In this document: positions 1 through 10,300 of the stretch, piece after piece
How the letters are laid out: each line of letters starts with the position of its first letter
Position numbering within the stretch: the stretch's first letter is position 1
NCBI GenBank assembly: GCA_001661245.1
Contig: KV454015.1
Location: forward strand, 926,145 to 990,144
Direction: 5' to 3'
DNA from: Pachysolen tannophilus NRRL Y-2460
Taxonomy: Eukaryota > Ascomycota > Pichiomycetes > Alaninales > Pachysolenaceae
DNA: 64,000 nucleotides
Notes under the pieces: model-generated
What the model was told of the DNA's origin: nothing
Database searches by the model: none
What the model saw: only the letters and a program-made list of their open reading frames with translations
Translations under genes and position numbers: made by a program

Positions 1-627
1 GTTTAGCTGACTTGAAAGAATGATTTCAGAGAAAAATGATGGTGCAGATGAGTTTCCATCCCCACCATCGTTATTACCTGGAGGAGCAGCTCCACCTGCT
101 GCAGCTGCAGCTGCCCCTGAACCTGGTGGTTTAGAAGATTTAAAAGAACCCCTTACAGATGATTTTGGAGTATCTTTACTTGGTGCTGGCGGTTGCTTAT
201 CTGTTTCATCTTCTTTGTCGTTATTTCGCTGATCATCATCATTTGTCTTTTCATCTTTACCATTATTATCATTTTTATTATTCTCCTTGTCTGAAGAATC
301 AATCTTAACTTCGTTATTGCCATTGTTATTCTTTGATTTCAACTTCAAAGCTTTCATTAAAGAATTTTGTTGAGAAAAAGATGGATTGAAAAAATCAGTT
401 GTCAGTTGCGGATGCTGAATCTGTCCTGGATTCCTTAAACTAACATATTCAAAAGATTTACCGCCGTTTAATTGATTCAACAATTTTGTAGTATCATCAT
501 ATACCGTCTTCCTCAATATCGCCTCTGTCTGAAAATTAGATAATGATGATGCAAACTTTTTCTTATTTATATTAAATGATCTGATTATTAAACTTGAGGT
601 GCTCACTGAACCTCTTTTGGAAAGCAT
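1..627 (-). CDS. N-terminal part of a probable mitochondrial protein (runs off the left edge)
   Basis: An open frame runs from an ATG at 627 to the window edge without a stop, giving about 209 residues. The N-terminus (MLSKRGSVSTSSLIIRSFN) is basic and hydroxylated with no acidic residues, as in a mitochondrial presequence. Then come a helical stretch, an Asn/Asp/Lys/Glu-rich linker (about residues 100-150), and a Pro/Ala/Gly low-complexity part with an Ala-Gly run. Such linkers are seen between the presequence and catalytic domain of mitochondrial AAA or Lon proteases, but no catalytic domain lies inside the window, so the family is unknown. The coding frame is certain; the function is not. 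The promoter to its right contains the GC-rich element at 890-998. Confidence 0.75.
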   Translation of the reverse strand, partial: MLSKRGSVSTSSLIIRSFNINKKKFASSLSNFQTEAILRKTVYDDTTKLLNQLNGGKSFEYVSLRNPGQIQHPQLTTDFFNPSFSQQNSLMKALKLKSKNNNGNNEVKIDSSDKENNKNDNNGKDEKTNDDDQRNNDKEDETDKQPPAPSKDTPKSSVRGSFKSSKPPGSGAAAAAAGGAAPPGNNDGGDGNSSAPSFFSEIILSSQLN

Positions 628-1237
628 TATTAATGATTTGTTACAACTAACCTTTTTTTTTATATATAAAAAAAATAACTTTCCTTACTCTTCTCTTTTT
701 CTATTTCTTATTTTTTTTTTTTTTTTTTTTGCCTTTCTCTTTTCTCTTTTATAACTTCACTAAACTGAATACTAAAATTAACCTAGAATTATTTAAACAA
801 AGTGCAATTAAAATATTATTAAGTTATTATTGAAATAAAGAGTAGTTGTGAACTTTTGAACTTTTGAGCAGTGGCAACTAAAAAAAAAAAAATGGTGATC
901 CCGGAATTCGCTAACAAAAACAAGCCGGGTCGAGTATGGAAATAATAATTTCCGACCGGTGCCATTAACGAGGTGGCTAATGCCCTCGGAACTTTTTTCA
1001 GTTTAATAACTTTATACACTACCTGATACTGAAGTATAGGAAAAGAAGGCCATATATATAAATATATATATGATTGTGAATAATAAATACAGTGAATAAA
1101 AAATTATAGTAAACCACATTAGACAGCCATTGATGTAAATTCCAGAAAAAAAGTATATATAGAGTATAGAGTACAACCAGATAAAATAAATAAATAAAAA
1201 AAATAAAAAAAATAAAAATAAAAAATGCAACATTACG
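628..1237. other. Intergenic: promoter of the left gene and 3' flank of HAP3
   Basis: Holds long poly-T and poly-A runs, a direct repeat of GAACTTTT near 850-865, the GC-rich structured element described separately, and an A-rich stretch near 1190-1225. I see no convincing coding frame in it; the small frames across 819-1332 are low-complexity Ile/Phe/Tyr strings. Confidence 0.6.
890..998. ncRNA. GC-rich element with several nested inverted repeats; possible small structured RNA or binding-site cluster
   Basis: About 110 bases stand out from AT-rich surroundings. Visible pairings on the + strand are CCCGG with CCGGG (near 900-928), GGTC with GACC enclosing GGAAAT-AATA-ATTTCC (926-957), GCCA with TGGC, and CGAGG with CCTCG (962-990). 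The last two compete for the same bases. A T6 run follows at about 992-997 on the + strand, and an A11 run lies at the other end, so either strand would end at a Pol III-like T run. It matches no snRNA, tRNA, SRP or 5S sequence I can recall. It could equally be a cluster of CGG/CCG sites for zinc-cluster regulators. Confidence 0.3.
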
Positions 1238-2230
1238 TTAAAATTCATTTTCGTACTGATACAAGAGATCTTGATCAGGCTCGTTACCGTTATTTGCAGG
1301 ATCGTGAGTATAATCAAGAGCGTTGAATCCATCTTCTTGTTTTATACTTAGTTCTTGTTCGAGGTCATGTTGCATTTCGAGGCCATTTGTAGCATCAGAG
1401 ACAACATTGGTGGTAGGTTCTTCTTCATCAGGTTGTTGTAGAAATTGATCTTCAACTGCTACTTCGGACAAATTATTACTTGTAGATGTATTGGAGTTAT
1501 CTCTATTTTGTCCTTGGTCTTCATCATCCTCATCATCTTCGTCTTCCAGTTGTATAAATTCATCAGCATTAGTTGTATGATTATTTATGAATTGATCTTG
1601 TGATCCATTTATTTCTTTTCCTTCTTCAACTTCTTCAACCGATTCTCTTCGAGCTTCTTCTGCCAATTTCAGTTGTCTCTTTAATTGAGCAGCAGTCGGA
1701 CTTTTCCTTGTACTTGTTGTTTCTCCTCGTTCCTGTTTTAAAGCCTGTTGTTCTCTATATTTAGCAAGATAAATTTTTAAAACTTCAGCATAATTTTCAA
1801 ATCCTAAAGAGTGCATTGAATATAGTACATCTTCACCATTAATAGTTTTCCTTTTTTCATTAACACATTTATCCGATGCTTCTGACGTAATAAAAGATAT
1901 AAATTCACTCACACATTCTTGCATACATTCTTTAGCATCTTTTGAAACTTTTGCAGTTCCTGGTAAAGTATTTTTCATCAATCTTGCAACATTTGCTATT
2001 GGAAGCCAACGTTCTTGTTCTCTTAACTCAGTTTCATGATAACTTAGTGATGGTATACTTGAATTATCTGACATATCCAAGAAGAAACGCTGTACTATAT
2101 AAATAAGTAAATAAATAAAACAATTTTTGTTAACATAAATAAAATATTAGATCACAAAAGTATTATATTATTATACAAAGTATTTTTTTTTTAATTCACT
2201 CATTCAATTCAATAACTACTTACCGTTCAT
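1238..2230 (-). CDS. HAP3: CCAAT-binding factor subunit Hap3 (NF-YB), probably spliced
   Basis: Encodes the NF-YB histone-fold subunit of the CCAAT-binding complex, which pairs with Hap5 and Hap2 to regulate respiration and iron genes. The core is clear: [17 protein letters not shown], then [20 protein letters not shown] and the [20 protein letters not shown] region, all within about 120 residues. A long acidic, Gln/Asn-rich tail of about 150 residues follows. The first ATG in the main exon is at 2074. Upstream, ATGAACG at 2230-2224 is followed directly by GTAAGT, and an acceptor AG at 2096-2095 rejoins the same frame. That gives a 7-base first exon, a 129-base intron (2095-2223) and a 287-residue protein. 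If the intron is not real, the protein starts at 2074 and loses only nine residues. Hap3 identity is very secure; the intron is moderately supported. Confidence 0.92.
2095..2223 (-). other. HAP3: Predicted 129-nt intron of HAP3
   Basis: The donor GTAAGT lies immediately after the 7-base exon ATGAACG, and the acceptor is TATAG at 2099-2095. Splicing keeps the reading frame into the conserved core. The branch point is not a textbook TACTAAC; a TCTAAT near 2150 on the minus strand is the best candidate. Confidence 0.5.
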
Positions 2231-2382
2231 CGTGCTTGTTCTCCTAACTTAATTTTTTTTTTCTCTCTTTTCATCCATTTTTTTTTTTCAAAATGTCAGC
2301 AAAAAACCGGGAAAATTTCCTAAAGAAGAAAAAAATTTGGAGAAAAAAAAAAATTTTTGGAGAAAAAAAAGATATAAAATAA

Positions 2383-2466
2383 TGAAGGATGCGAGGTTCG
2401 AACTCGCGCGGACGTCTGTCCAGTAGATCTTAAGTCTACCGCCTTAGACCACTCGGCCAACCCTCC
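2383..2466 (-). tRNA. tRNA-Leu (anticodon UAA)
   Basis: On the minus strand a complete 84-base cloverleaf can be folded. The acceptor GGAGGGT pairs with ATCCTTC (two G-U pairs) and an A discriminator follows. The D-arm starts TGGCCGAGTGG, the anticodon stem is GTAGA/TCTAC with loop CTTAAGA (anticodon TAA), a long class II variable arm is present, and the T-arm is CGCGAG-TTCGAAC-CTCGC. There is no intron. The long variable arm and A discriminator fit leucine. It reads UUA, the main Leu codon here. Confidence 0.96.
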
Positions 2467-3284
2467 AAATATTTAAAATTAGTAAATCTTATGTTCCATC
2501 TTCACGGAAGAAAACTATAATTAAAGTTTAATAAACATTTTACAATTTTACTCACTTGCATCTCAAGACCTAAATCGGCTATTGTTCGAGATGTTTCATT
2601 AAAGAAAAAAAAAAAAAAAAAAAAGGTTACGTAACTTTATAAAAAGAAAAAGCTCTGTTTTAACGGAAAAAATTTCATTTTTTTTTTGAAAAAAAAAAAA
2701 AATGAAACGTCATACGTAAGAAGACGTAATCATTGTAACGAATTCTATTTGTGGTTGGTGTCGTATTCCCGATACAACAGTCATTTAACAATAGAACCCT
2801 AAACATATTTTGATTTGATCTTTAGTGGAGTCTTTAATTGATGTATTTCTGTATAGTATATGTATGAGTATAAAATAAGTATACGTAGTATAAATATGCG
2901 TAACGGATAAATTACGCCCCAGCCTCTGTTTTGTACTAGGAAATTGAGGGTGCTCGGACACCTCTTTAACTTGAAAGGATGATCGAAATGGACGGAAACC
3001 TTTATTACATGGACGCAGGTTAGCGGAAGAGTCTGTTTTAACAGGATTAGTACTATTGGAATTTTTCAAACAACTCTCGTTGAGCAATAAAATTGTAAAA
3101 TGAAAAGGTGCTATAAATTCTTTAAGTTGTCCCAATTTTTCTTATATTTTGAAATTATATATTAATATTATACAAGTCTCTATTTTTTTCTTTTTTTTTT
3201 TCTTTTTTATTGTTCTTGGGAAAAAAAAAATATAATTTTATTGTATTTGTTTTAATTAATTCATTTGAAATAAATTAGAGAAAG
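2467..3284. promoter_or_regulatory. TKL1 upstream region
   Basis: Contains a TTACGTAA bZIP-type palindrome near 2625, further TACGTAA/ACGTAA half sites near 2710-2730, a 35-base inverted repeat at 2673-2707, and a GC-richer block at about 2915-3060 with short hairpins (for example GTG-CTCGGA-CAC and CAAC-TCTC-GTTG). A 116-codon minus-strand frame across 2785-3135 has no recognisable character and is taken as chance. Confidence 0.5.
2673..2707. repeat. Poly-T/poly-A inverted repeat
   Basis: TTTCATT plus a T run is followed after one G by an A run plus AATGAAA, making a nearly perfect 35-base hairpin or cruciform between the tRNA and TKL1. Confidence 0.8.
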
Positions 3285-5333
3285 ATGTCAGATTTAGATC
3301 AATTGGCCATTAATACTATTAGACTTTTAGCTGTTGATGCAGTTGCAAAGGCAAATTCTGGTCACCCAGGTGCACCAATGGGTTTAGCACCAGCTGCTCA
3401 TGTTTTGTTTCAACAAATGAGATTCAATCCAAAAGATCCAGCTTGGTTGAATCGTGATAGATTTGTCTTGTCCAATGGACATGCATGTGCTTTGTTGTAT
3501 TCGTTATTACACCTTTTCGGTTATGATTTGGGAATTGAGGATTTAAAACAATTTAGACAATTACATTCCAAGACCCCTGGTCATCCAGAACGTGGAATTC
3601 CAGGTGTTGAGGTTACTACTGGTCCTTTGGGTCAAGGTGTTGGTAATGCGGTTGGTATTGCCATTGCTCAAAAACATGTTGCTGCCAAATTCAACAAACC
3701 ACAATTCTCATTGATTGATGGTTATACATATTGTTTTTTCGGTGATGGTTGTATGATGGAAGGTGTTGCCTCTGAAGCTGCATCCTTAGCAGGCCATTTA
3801 CAATTGGGTAATTTGATTTGTTTTTACGATGATAACCACATTTCTATTGATGGTGATACCAAATTTGCTTTTACTGAAGATGTCGGTAAAAGATTGGAAG
3901 CTTATGGCTGGCACGTAATCACAGTTAAAGATGCTAACACTGATTTAGCTGGTATTGCTGCTGCTATTGAAGAGGCCAAGAAGGTTACTGATAAACCTTC
4001 ATGTATTAGATTGGTTACTACTATTGGTTTTGGTTCTTTACAAGCTGGTACCGGTAGTGTCCATGGTTCTCCATTAAAACCAGATGATATTATTCAAGTA
4101 AAGAAGAAGTTTGGTTTTGATCCAGAAAAGACTTTTTACGTTCCAAAAGAAGTTTATGAATTATATGCAAAGACTTCTAAAGCCGGTGCTGCTGCAGAAC
4201 AAGAATGGCAACAACTTTTTGCTAAATATCAACAACAATATCCAGAATTAGGTGAAGAATTAGCAAGAAGATTAACTGATAAATTACCACAAGGTTGGGA
4301 AAAAGCATTACCAAGATATACTCCACAGGACAAGGCTCTCGCCACAAGAAAATTATCAGAAATGGTTTTGACAAGTATCAGCGATATCGTTCCAGAACTT
4401 ATAGGTGGTTCTGCAGATTTAACTCCTTCAAACTTGACAAGAGTTTCTAATGCTGTTGATTTCCAACCACCATCTTTGAAGATTGGTGATTATAGCGGAC
4501 GTTATATTCGTTTTGGTGTCAGAGAACATGGTATGGGTGCTATCATGAATGGTATTGCTGCCTTTGGTTCAAACTTGAGACCATTTGGTGGAACTTTCTT
4601 AAACTTTGTCTCATATGCTGCTGGTGCATTGAGATTAGCTGCACTTTCTCACCACCCAGTCATATGGGTTGCAACACACGACTCTATTGGTTTGGGTGAA
4701 GATGGTCCAACCCATCAACCTATTGAAACTTTAGCCCATTTTAGAGCTATTCCAAACTTGATGGTTTGGAGACCAGCTGATGGTAATGAAGTCTCTGCTG
4801 CTTACTACAAATCATTATCATCTGAAAAGACTCCATCCGTTATTGCCTTGAGTAGACAAAACTTGCCACAATTGGAAGGTTCTTCTATTGAAAAAGCTGC
4901 TAAAGGTGGTTACACCTTAGTATCAACCGATAAGCCAGATGTTATCTTGGTTGCATCTGGTTCTGAAGTTTCAATTTCAGTTGAAGCTGCTAAAGTCTTG
5001 GCTAATAAGGGAATTAAGGCCAATGTTGTCTCTATTCCTGACTTTTTCACCTTTGACAGACAACCAAGAGACTATCAATTGTCTGTATTACCAAATGGTG
5101 TTCCAAGTTTGTCTGTTGAAGTCATGTCTACTCTGGGTTGGTCCAAATATTCTCATGAACAATTTGGTATCAATACTTTTGGTGCTTCTGGTAAGGCTGC
5201 TGATATTTACAAAAGTTTTGAATTCACTCCAGAAGGTATTGCTGATAGAGCTGAGAAGACTTACAACTTCTACAAAGGTCATGAATTATTGTCACCTTTG
5301 AATAAGGCTTTTGAATCAATTCACTACTTCTAA
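3285..5333 (+). CDS. TKL1: Transketolase
   Basis: A thiamine-diphosphate enzyme of the non-oxidative pentose phosphate pathway, cytosolic. It moves two-carbon units between xylulose-5-P and ribose-5-P or erythrose-4-P. The 682-residue protein is the usual length. It begins MSDLDQLAINTIR, has the N-terminal GHPGAPMG segment, the ThDP motif starting GDGCMMEG and ending near DDN (about residues 155-185), the central REHGMG motif, and the sugar-binding region HDSIGLGEDGPTHQP. The start is the first ATG after an A-rich leader. Codon use is strongly biased, as in highly expressed yeast genes. A single CTG at codon 617 sits where I recall Thr in S. cerevisiae, so Ser decoding fits better than Leu. 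Confidence 0.98.
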   Translation: MSDLDQLAINTIRLLAVDAVAKANSGHPGAPMGLAPAAHVLFQQMRFNPKDPAWLNRDRFVLSNGHACALLYSLLHLFGYDLGIEDLKQFRQLHSKTPGHPERGIPGVEVTTGPLGQGVGNAVGIAIAQKHVAAKFNKPQFSLIDGYTYCFFGDGCMMEGVASEAASLAGHLQLGNLICFYDDNHISIDGDTKFAFTEDVGKRLEAYGWHVITVKDANTDLAGIAAAIEEAKKVTDKPSCIRLVTTIGFGSLQAGTGSVHGSPLKPDDIIQVKKKFGFDPEKTFYVPKEVYELYAKTSKAGAAAEQEWQQLFAKYQQQYPELGEELARRLTDKLPQGWEKALPRYTPQDKALATRKLSEMVLTSISDIVPELIGGSADLTPSNLTRVSNAVDFQPPSLKIGDYSGRYIRFGVREHGMGAIMNGIAAFGSNLRPFGGTFLNFVSYAAGALRLAALSHHPVIWVATHDSIGLGEDGPTHQPIETLAHFRAIPNLMVWRPADGNEVSAAYYKSLSSEKTPSVIALSRQNLPQLEGSSIEKAAKGGYTLVSTDKPDVILVASGSEVSISVEAAKVLANKGIKANVVSIPDFFTFDRQPRDYQLSVLPNGVPSLSVEVMSTLGWSKYSHEQFGINTFGASGKAADIYKSFEFTPEGIADRAEKTYNFYKGHELLSPLNKAFESIHYF

Positions 5334-5430
5334 TAAAAGAAAAGAGATTTTAAAAAATTGAATTTAAACAGTGCGTTAAGTTTTTAACGAATTATTATAT
5401 ATATATATATTTTTTTTCACCTTTTTGCCT

Positions 5431-5458
5431 TTTCTTTCTTTTCTTTTCTTTTCTTTTA
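5431..5458 (+). repeat. (TTTTC)n microsatellite
   Basis: Several tandem TTTTC units lie in the short spacer between the convergent TKL1 and TED1 genes, preceded by a TA run near 5395-5410. Confidence 0.7.
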
Positions 5459-5571
5459 ATGATGATAGCAAATAAATTTTGTGTGCACAATAAAAAAAAT
5501 ATTTTATATGATCATTAAATTACCTAGATGATTATATATTTATGAAAGTATGGAATTTATCAAGTTTAGAA

Positions 5572-6990
5572 CTAGTAGTTGAATAAAAAGCAAATGGAAT
5601 TAAATAAAATGCTTAATATTGTAGTAACTTTAGTAACCCACCAGACATGTTGAACAGTAAATGGACATAAAGTATAATGAAATTCCCAATCTTGCGCCTC
5701 TTTATTGAAATGAGCAGTCATTAACCCGCTATTTCCCCCAAATTCTCCCATCATTGAACGTACAACTATTTCCTTAACGTACTTATTCGATTCAATTTTT
5801 TTAGATGCAACCCATGTACCATTGTCTAACTTGTTATAAATGCTTTCGCAACCTTCATGATCATGTCCTGTTAGTATAATACCAGATTTATCATTTTGGA
5901 AAATAGCATTCAATATATCTTGTGAAGATTGGTATTGCAAATGATTTTCTGATTTTATTTTACCAAACATATAATCTATCTTTGAGTTTGATTCGTTAAA
6001 ATATTCAACAAATGGAGCGTCAGCGCATATACCTTCTTCCTTATAAAAAGGTACATGAGTTAATAGTATAGTCGATCCATTAAAAGGTCTTTCCTTCAAC
6101 TTATTGACAAAGGACCAAGTATAATCAATAAACTTTTGTTCAATAAAAGGTCCATCAACTGCTAATGAATTTAAAACAACAATTCTCCATGGGTGATCTG
6201 TACGTAAAGCATATTCTATAAAGAAATTATCTTTACCCATAATTTTGATAAACCTAGCCATGTGCTGATATGTAGCATCTCCATTCCCAATATCGTGATT
6301 TCCTGAGATATTAATGAACAACGGCTCATCGATTAAATTTGCACTAGTCCAATCATTTACATCTTCGTATCCAAACTGAAAAGAATCTGAATCCAAAGTA
6401 GCTTGAAACCAATTCATGAATTCACTCCAATTACAACCATCGTTTTCAGTTATGAACTCAAGAAGATCACCAGTATGCTCCTTAGGTCTTGGGAAAAGTC
6501 TAGTCATATATCTTTTAGAACGATTGAAAAATTCTCTATCCAAGATCCATTGAGATGAGAATAAATCACCCATTACACTTATATGGGTTGGCTTCAATCT
6601 TCTCTTCATAGTATTATAAATATGGCCTAAATAGTAATCATTTCCAAAAGTATCTAACCTGGTAATATAAGGAGTAGAGGGCCAGTTACCTTTAATTTGT
6701 GGATCTCCAAATAGCAACATTCTAATATCTTGAGGTGATTTACCATTTTTTAAGGTTAATTCTTTATCTATCCCGCTAGTCCCAACAAAATATTGATCAA
6801 ACAAGTCACCTATATAAGGTACTGCTATCAATTTCTTCTGAAATGGACTCAATGTAGCTTCTGCTTCCTCTTTGTTAGGTAAATACCATGAACATTTATC
6901 TGAATTGAAACTTGGATACGTGTATATATAAAAGTTCAAAATTATTGCTACCGCGGTTAAAAAACTAGTCAATTTTCTAAATCCCGACAT
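5572..6990 (-). CDS. TED1: ER metallophosphoesterase, Ted1/Cdc1 family (GPI-anchor remodelling)
   Basis: Encodes a 472-residue calcineurin-like phosphoesterase. Metal-binding motifs appear in order: GDPQIKG, GDLFSSQ, SGNHDIGNG, LTHVPFY and TGHDHEGC. A hydrophobic segment at residues 5-25 and another at the very C-terminus (ILSILFNSICFLF) anchor it in the ER membrane with a lumenal catalytic domain. Family members Ted1 and Cdc1 (PGAP5 in animals) trim ethanolamine-phosphate from GPI mannose, aiding ER exit of GPI proteins. The length and the DLFSSQWI and STYQHM-like segments favour Ted1 over Cdc1. The ATG at 6990 is chosen; the frame continues upstream only to a GTG, which is not a yeast start. 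Confidence 0.85.
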   Translation of the reverse strand: MSGFRKLTSFLTAVAIILNFYIYTYPSFNSDKCSWYLPNKEEAEATLSPFQKKLIAVPYIGDLFDQYFVGTSGIDKELTLKNGKSPQDIRMLLFGDPQIKGNWPSTPYITRLDTFGNDYYLGHIYNTMKRRLKPTHISVMGDLFSSQWILDREFFNRSKRYMTRLFPRPKEHTGDLLEFITENDGCNWSEFMNWFQATLDSDSFQFGYEDVNDWTSANLIDEPLFINISGNHDIGNGDATYQHMARFIKIMGKDNFFIEYALRTDHPWRIVVLNSLAVDGPFIEQKFIDYTWSFVNKLKERPFNGSTILLTHVPFYKEEGICADAPFVEYFNESNSKIDYMFGKIKSENHLQYQSSQDILNAIFQNDKSGIILTGHDHEGCESIYNKLDNGTWVASKKIESNKYVKEIVVRSMMGEFGGNSGLMTAHFNKEAQDWEFHYTLCPFTVQHVWWVTKVTTILSILFNSICFLFNY

Positions 6991-7360
6991 TACCAAGTAT
7001 CCCTTTAACACTTAATTGATATCAAAATCAAAGAATGAATAATACCACAGAAAAAGAAAAGTATTTTAGTTATTTATGTCTGGTATGAATGTATTTCCGG
7101 TATTTAAGATGAGATGTAGGCGCTGGTATAAATTTAGTGTTTACTTTTTCCAAGCTTTATCAAAATCGATGCACTTTAAAAAAACGATGCACTTGAAATT
7201 AAAAAAAGGCTTTAAATGAAATATTCATTTTATTTAAATTGTTGAGCTTTCTTTTCTTAATTGAAAGCTAAACTATTTGAAAAGTACAGACTAATGTAAA
7301 AATAATAATGACAAAAATAAAAACAGAAAAAACTAAAATTGCAGAAAGAAACAATTGAAC
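6991..7360. other. Spacer between SPT6 3' end and TED1 5' end
   Basis: AT-rich. It holds the TED1 promoter and SPT6 terminator signals. Nothing specific is recognised apart from a repeated CGATGCACTT near 7168-7195. Confidence 0.5.
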
Positions 7361-10300
7361 TCAATATCCTCCATAATTAGTATAACCAGCACTGCCAGCA
7401 TACCCACCATAGTTTGAAGTATAACCTCCACGAGGAACTGCTACTGGAACTCTTCCCTGTTGTCTCATCATCTTCTTTTCATTGACCTTATTAATCATAA
7501 TTTGCTTGAAACCGTTACACAAACTGGTCATATCAGGATAAACATTTCCTGATAATAAGTATCCGTTTGGTAATGCCTTAACGTTCCAAGTAGTTATTGG
7601 TGAGTTAACACTTGTTTTAAATAACAAATAGAACCATCCAGGAGCTTTTCTATTATAACAGAAAGTGTAACAACTTCTATTTTGATTGGCTTCAGAATAC
7701 TTATTTAACCAATCTTTAACTTCTTCCAATGGGTTTTTCCTGAACTTCTCATGAGAAACCATCAGATCGATAGATGCTGTAAGTTCCTCAACATATTTAG
7801 CAACAACTTCATCCATATCTTCAAATGTCTCCTTATCTATTCTGTAAGATGTAGTATTGTTTAATTGGTTTCTTACTTGAACAACAACAATATGTTGAAA
7901 TAATTGATTTGCAATCTTGAGTGTAATGGTGAAATGATTTTCACCCAAAGAAGACGGTCTTATTACACATTCTCCAATCATTCTTGGAGCTAAATATTCT
8001 TCAGCTTGGCGTGAATTGAAATTGTGGAAAAGTGGATGTTGCAATATTTGTGTAGACCTTCTTTCTGAATTCTCTCTCTCCTTTTCTAACTGAATATCTT
8101 CGTACTCTGCTTTGAAATCCCATAAATCGTCTATCTTATATGGTTTAGGTTGTTCAGAATAAAGCTGAATATCCTGCTTTAACAAGGACACCTCACATTT
8201 AAATTGATAGTAATCACATCTTGTAACAACACCTTGAACAGTTTGACCAATATTATATTCTCTGCCGTTCGAGTAATCAATCTTATCACCATTTATTTTA
8301 CAATCGACCTCAAATTGTGTTAATCCAATCATAAACCTGTTATCAACTCTCCTTAAGTTAATTGGTAATATAGTTCCAACATTAAAAGTTTCCTTGGTCT
8401 CGCCAGTTAACATATGGAAAATTTCCGCCTCAGTCAACTTGTGGAAAGATCTTCTCAATTCTTCGTAGTGATGTTGTAATTCTTCTTTGATCATCTGTAA
8501 TGTGGCACGCTTTTTCAAATGAAATTTTGCCTCCAATTCATTACCATAATCTTCTAAAACTAATTCATTCAATTTATCAACACCATCGCTTAGTAACTGG
8601 TTAATAATACTACCTCCGTTTTCATTGATATCAGCAATATCTTCTTCGTCCAATTCCAATGCATCGGACGCCATTTTAATAGCCAATTCATAATCCTGCG
8701 GATGAATTCTCGTAGCATCTAACGGATCAGTGTCTGAGCTTGTTATAGTTCTATTGTTATATGGGATTTTTAAGAACGAAGCGCAATTCAAAAAGACATA
8801 TTTCGAAGTTATCTGTTGAGTGATTAAATCAGATCTGTTATTCAAAGTGGATCCTTTATTTTGAATGCTTTGTATTATACCGCTTGCCTTACGTGGACCT
8901 AACCCGGAAATATAAGGTAATTCTAAGGCCAAATATTCATCTCTAACAGCCTCGTTGATATCGACACCAACCATATTTACAATGTCAACAAGTGATGTCG
9001 TAACAGCGTCTTTTAATTTTTCTGGAGAAATGAGTGATTGGAACTTATGTATGGATAAAGAAGGAAGATTTTCTCCCAAAGCAATATATTCTAATAATGG
9101 TTGTTGAACATATTTAGCAATGCCAATAACAAACTTTGCTAAACTTGATTTACCAGGATAATCATTCAGCCCTCTTTTAGAATTTTCATATAATCTTGCT
9201 GTTTCATTATTGACCCATAGTAATTCTAATAATGGCGGTTGACCAGTTTCAAATTCTAAATCATCATCATCATTGACAGTAAGCTTTGTGTTTTCAACAA
9301 TCTTGGATAACTTAGAATACAATATTGTGGCAGTACTAACATTACAACCGGAAACAGCAATAACATCTGGTTTATTTTTTTGAACTAGCTTTATGAATGT
9401 AGCGTCAAATTCGTCATCTTTGACATATTCTTCAAACTTTACGAGATCGATTAATTTCCCTTCATCGTCCAACATTGCAGAAATAACAGCATCGGATCTT
9501 GTACCGTTTCGGAAACTTACTGATAACACTCTAGGGATAGTTCCTTTTTCAAAACCTTTTGGTTGATAAGGAGCCTGGTCAATTTTTTTGGCAAAATTCT
9601 TTCTGATTTCAAAATAAATTTTAGTTTCACAATCCCTTCTAATATTTTCCTTTATATTCAAAGATACTAATGGAACAAGTTTTTTTATAGCAATATTAAG
9701 AGCATCATATCTAAGTTTATTCCAAGAAGAAGCAATATCTGAAGAATAATCTGATTTTAAGTAAGTGTTGAAAGCATGGTTTGTATAACTTTGCAAGTCA
9801 AAGTTAATCTTGATAACAACATATCCCATGCTTTCAGCTTCAAGCATCCTTAAAAACAAGTCTGGTTTTGAGATGAAGGAAGTTATCGGGTAATTTATGA
9901 GATACTTGAAATCTGCATAAGGACCACTAGAATCAATCTTAAGTCTACCCTTTTCGGTCAATACTATATCAACTTTAGCATATTTTTCATAATTGGATCT
10001 AACTTCTGATCTGAATTTTGGATTTGTGAATAATTGTTCAGCAAAATAATTTTTAACACCTTCAACAGCTTGATCTACGGTACCAAATAAAGAATCTGCT
10101 TTCTCTATTACTTCTTTGGCCATATCTTCGGGGCTTAAATCAGCATCTTCCGTAGTATAGAATTTAGATTGAGTAACTAAGTTTTCAACAAATTCAGAAG
10201 CTTTAATACCGATTGATCTGATAACATGAAAAATTCCATCCAGTCTGATTTTTTCATAGATTGCATATCTCGAATGTTTCTTTTTCTTTCCCTTTGAAGT

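Noticed and set aside
2915-3075. Possible snRNA: Sm-like AATTTTTCA followed by a CAAC-TCTC-GTTG hairpin
   Set aside because: The rest does not match conserved U1, U2, U4, U5 or U6 segments, and the Sm-like site lacks the usual G after the U run.
2785-3135. 116-codon minus-strand frame upstream of TKL1
   Set aside because: No domain or composition signal; overlaps likely promoter hairpins; best explained as chance.
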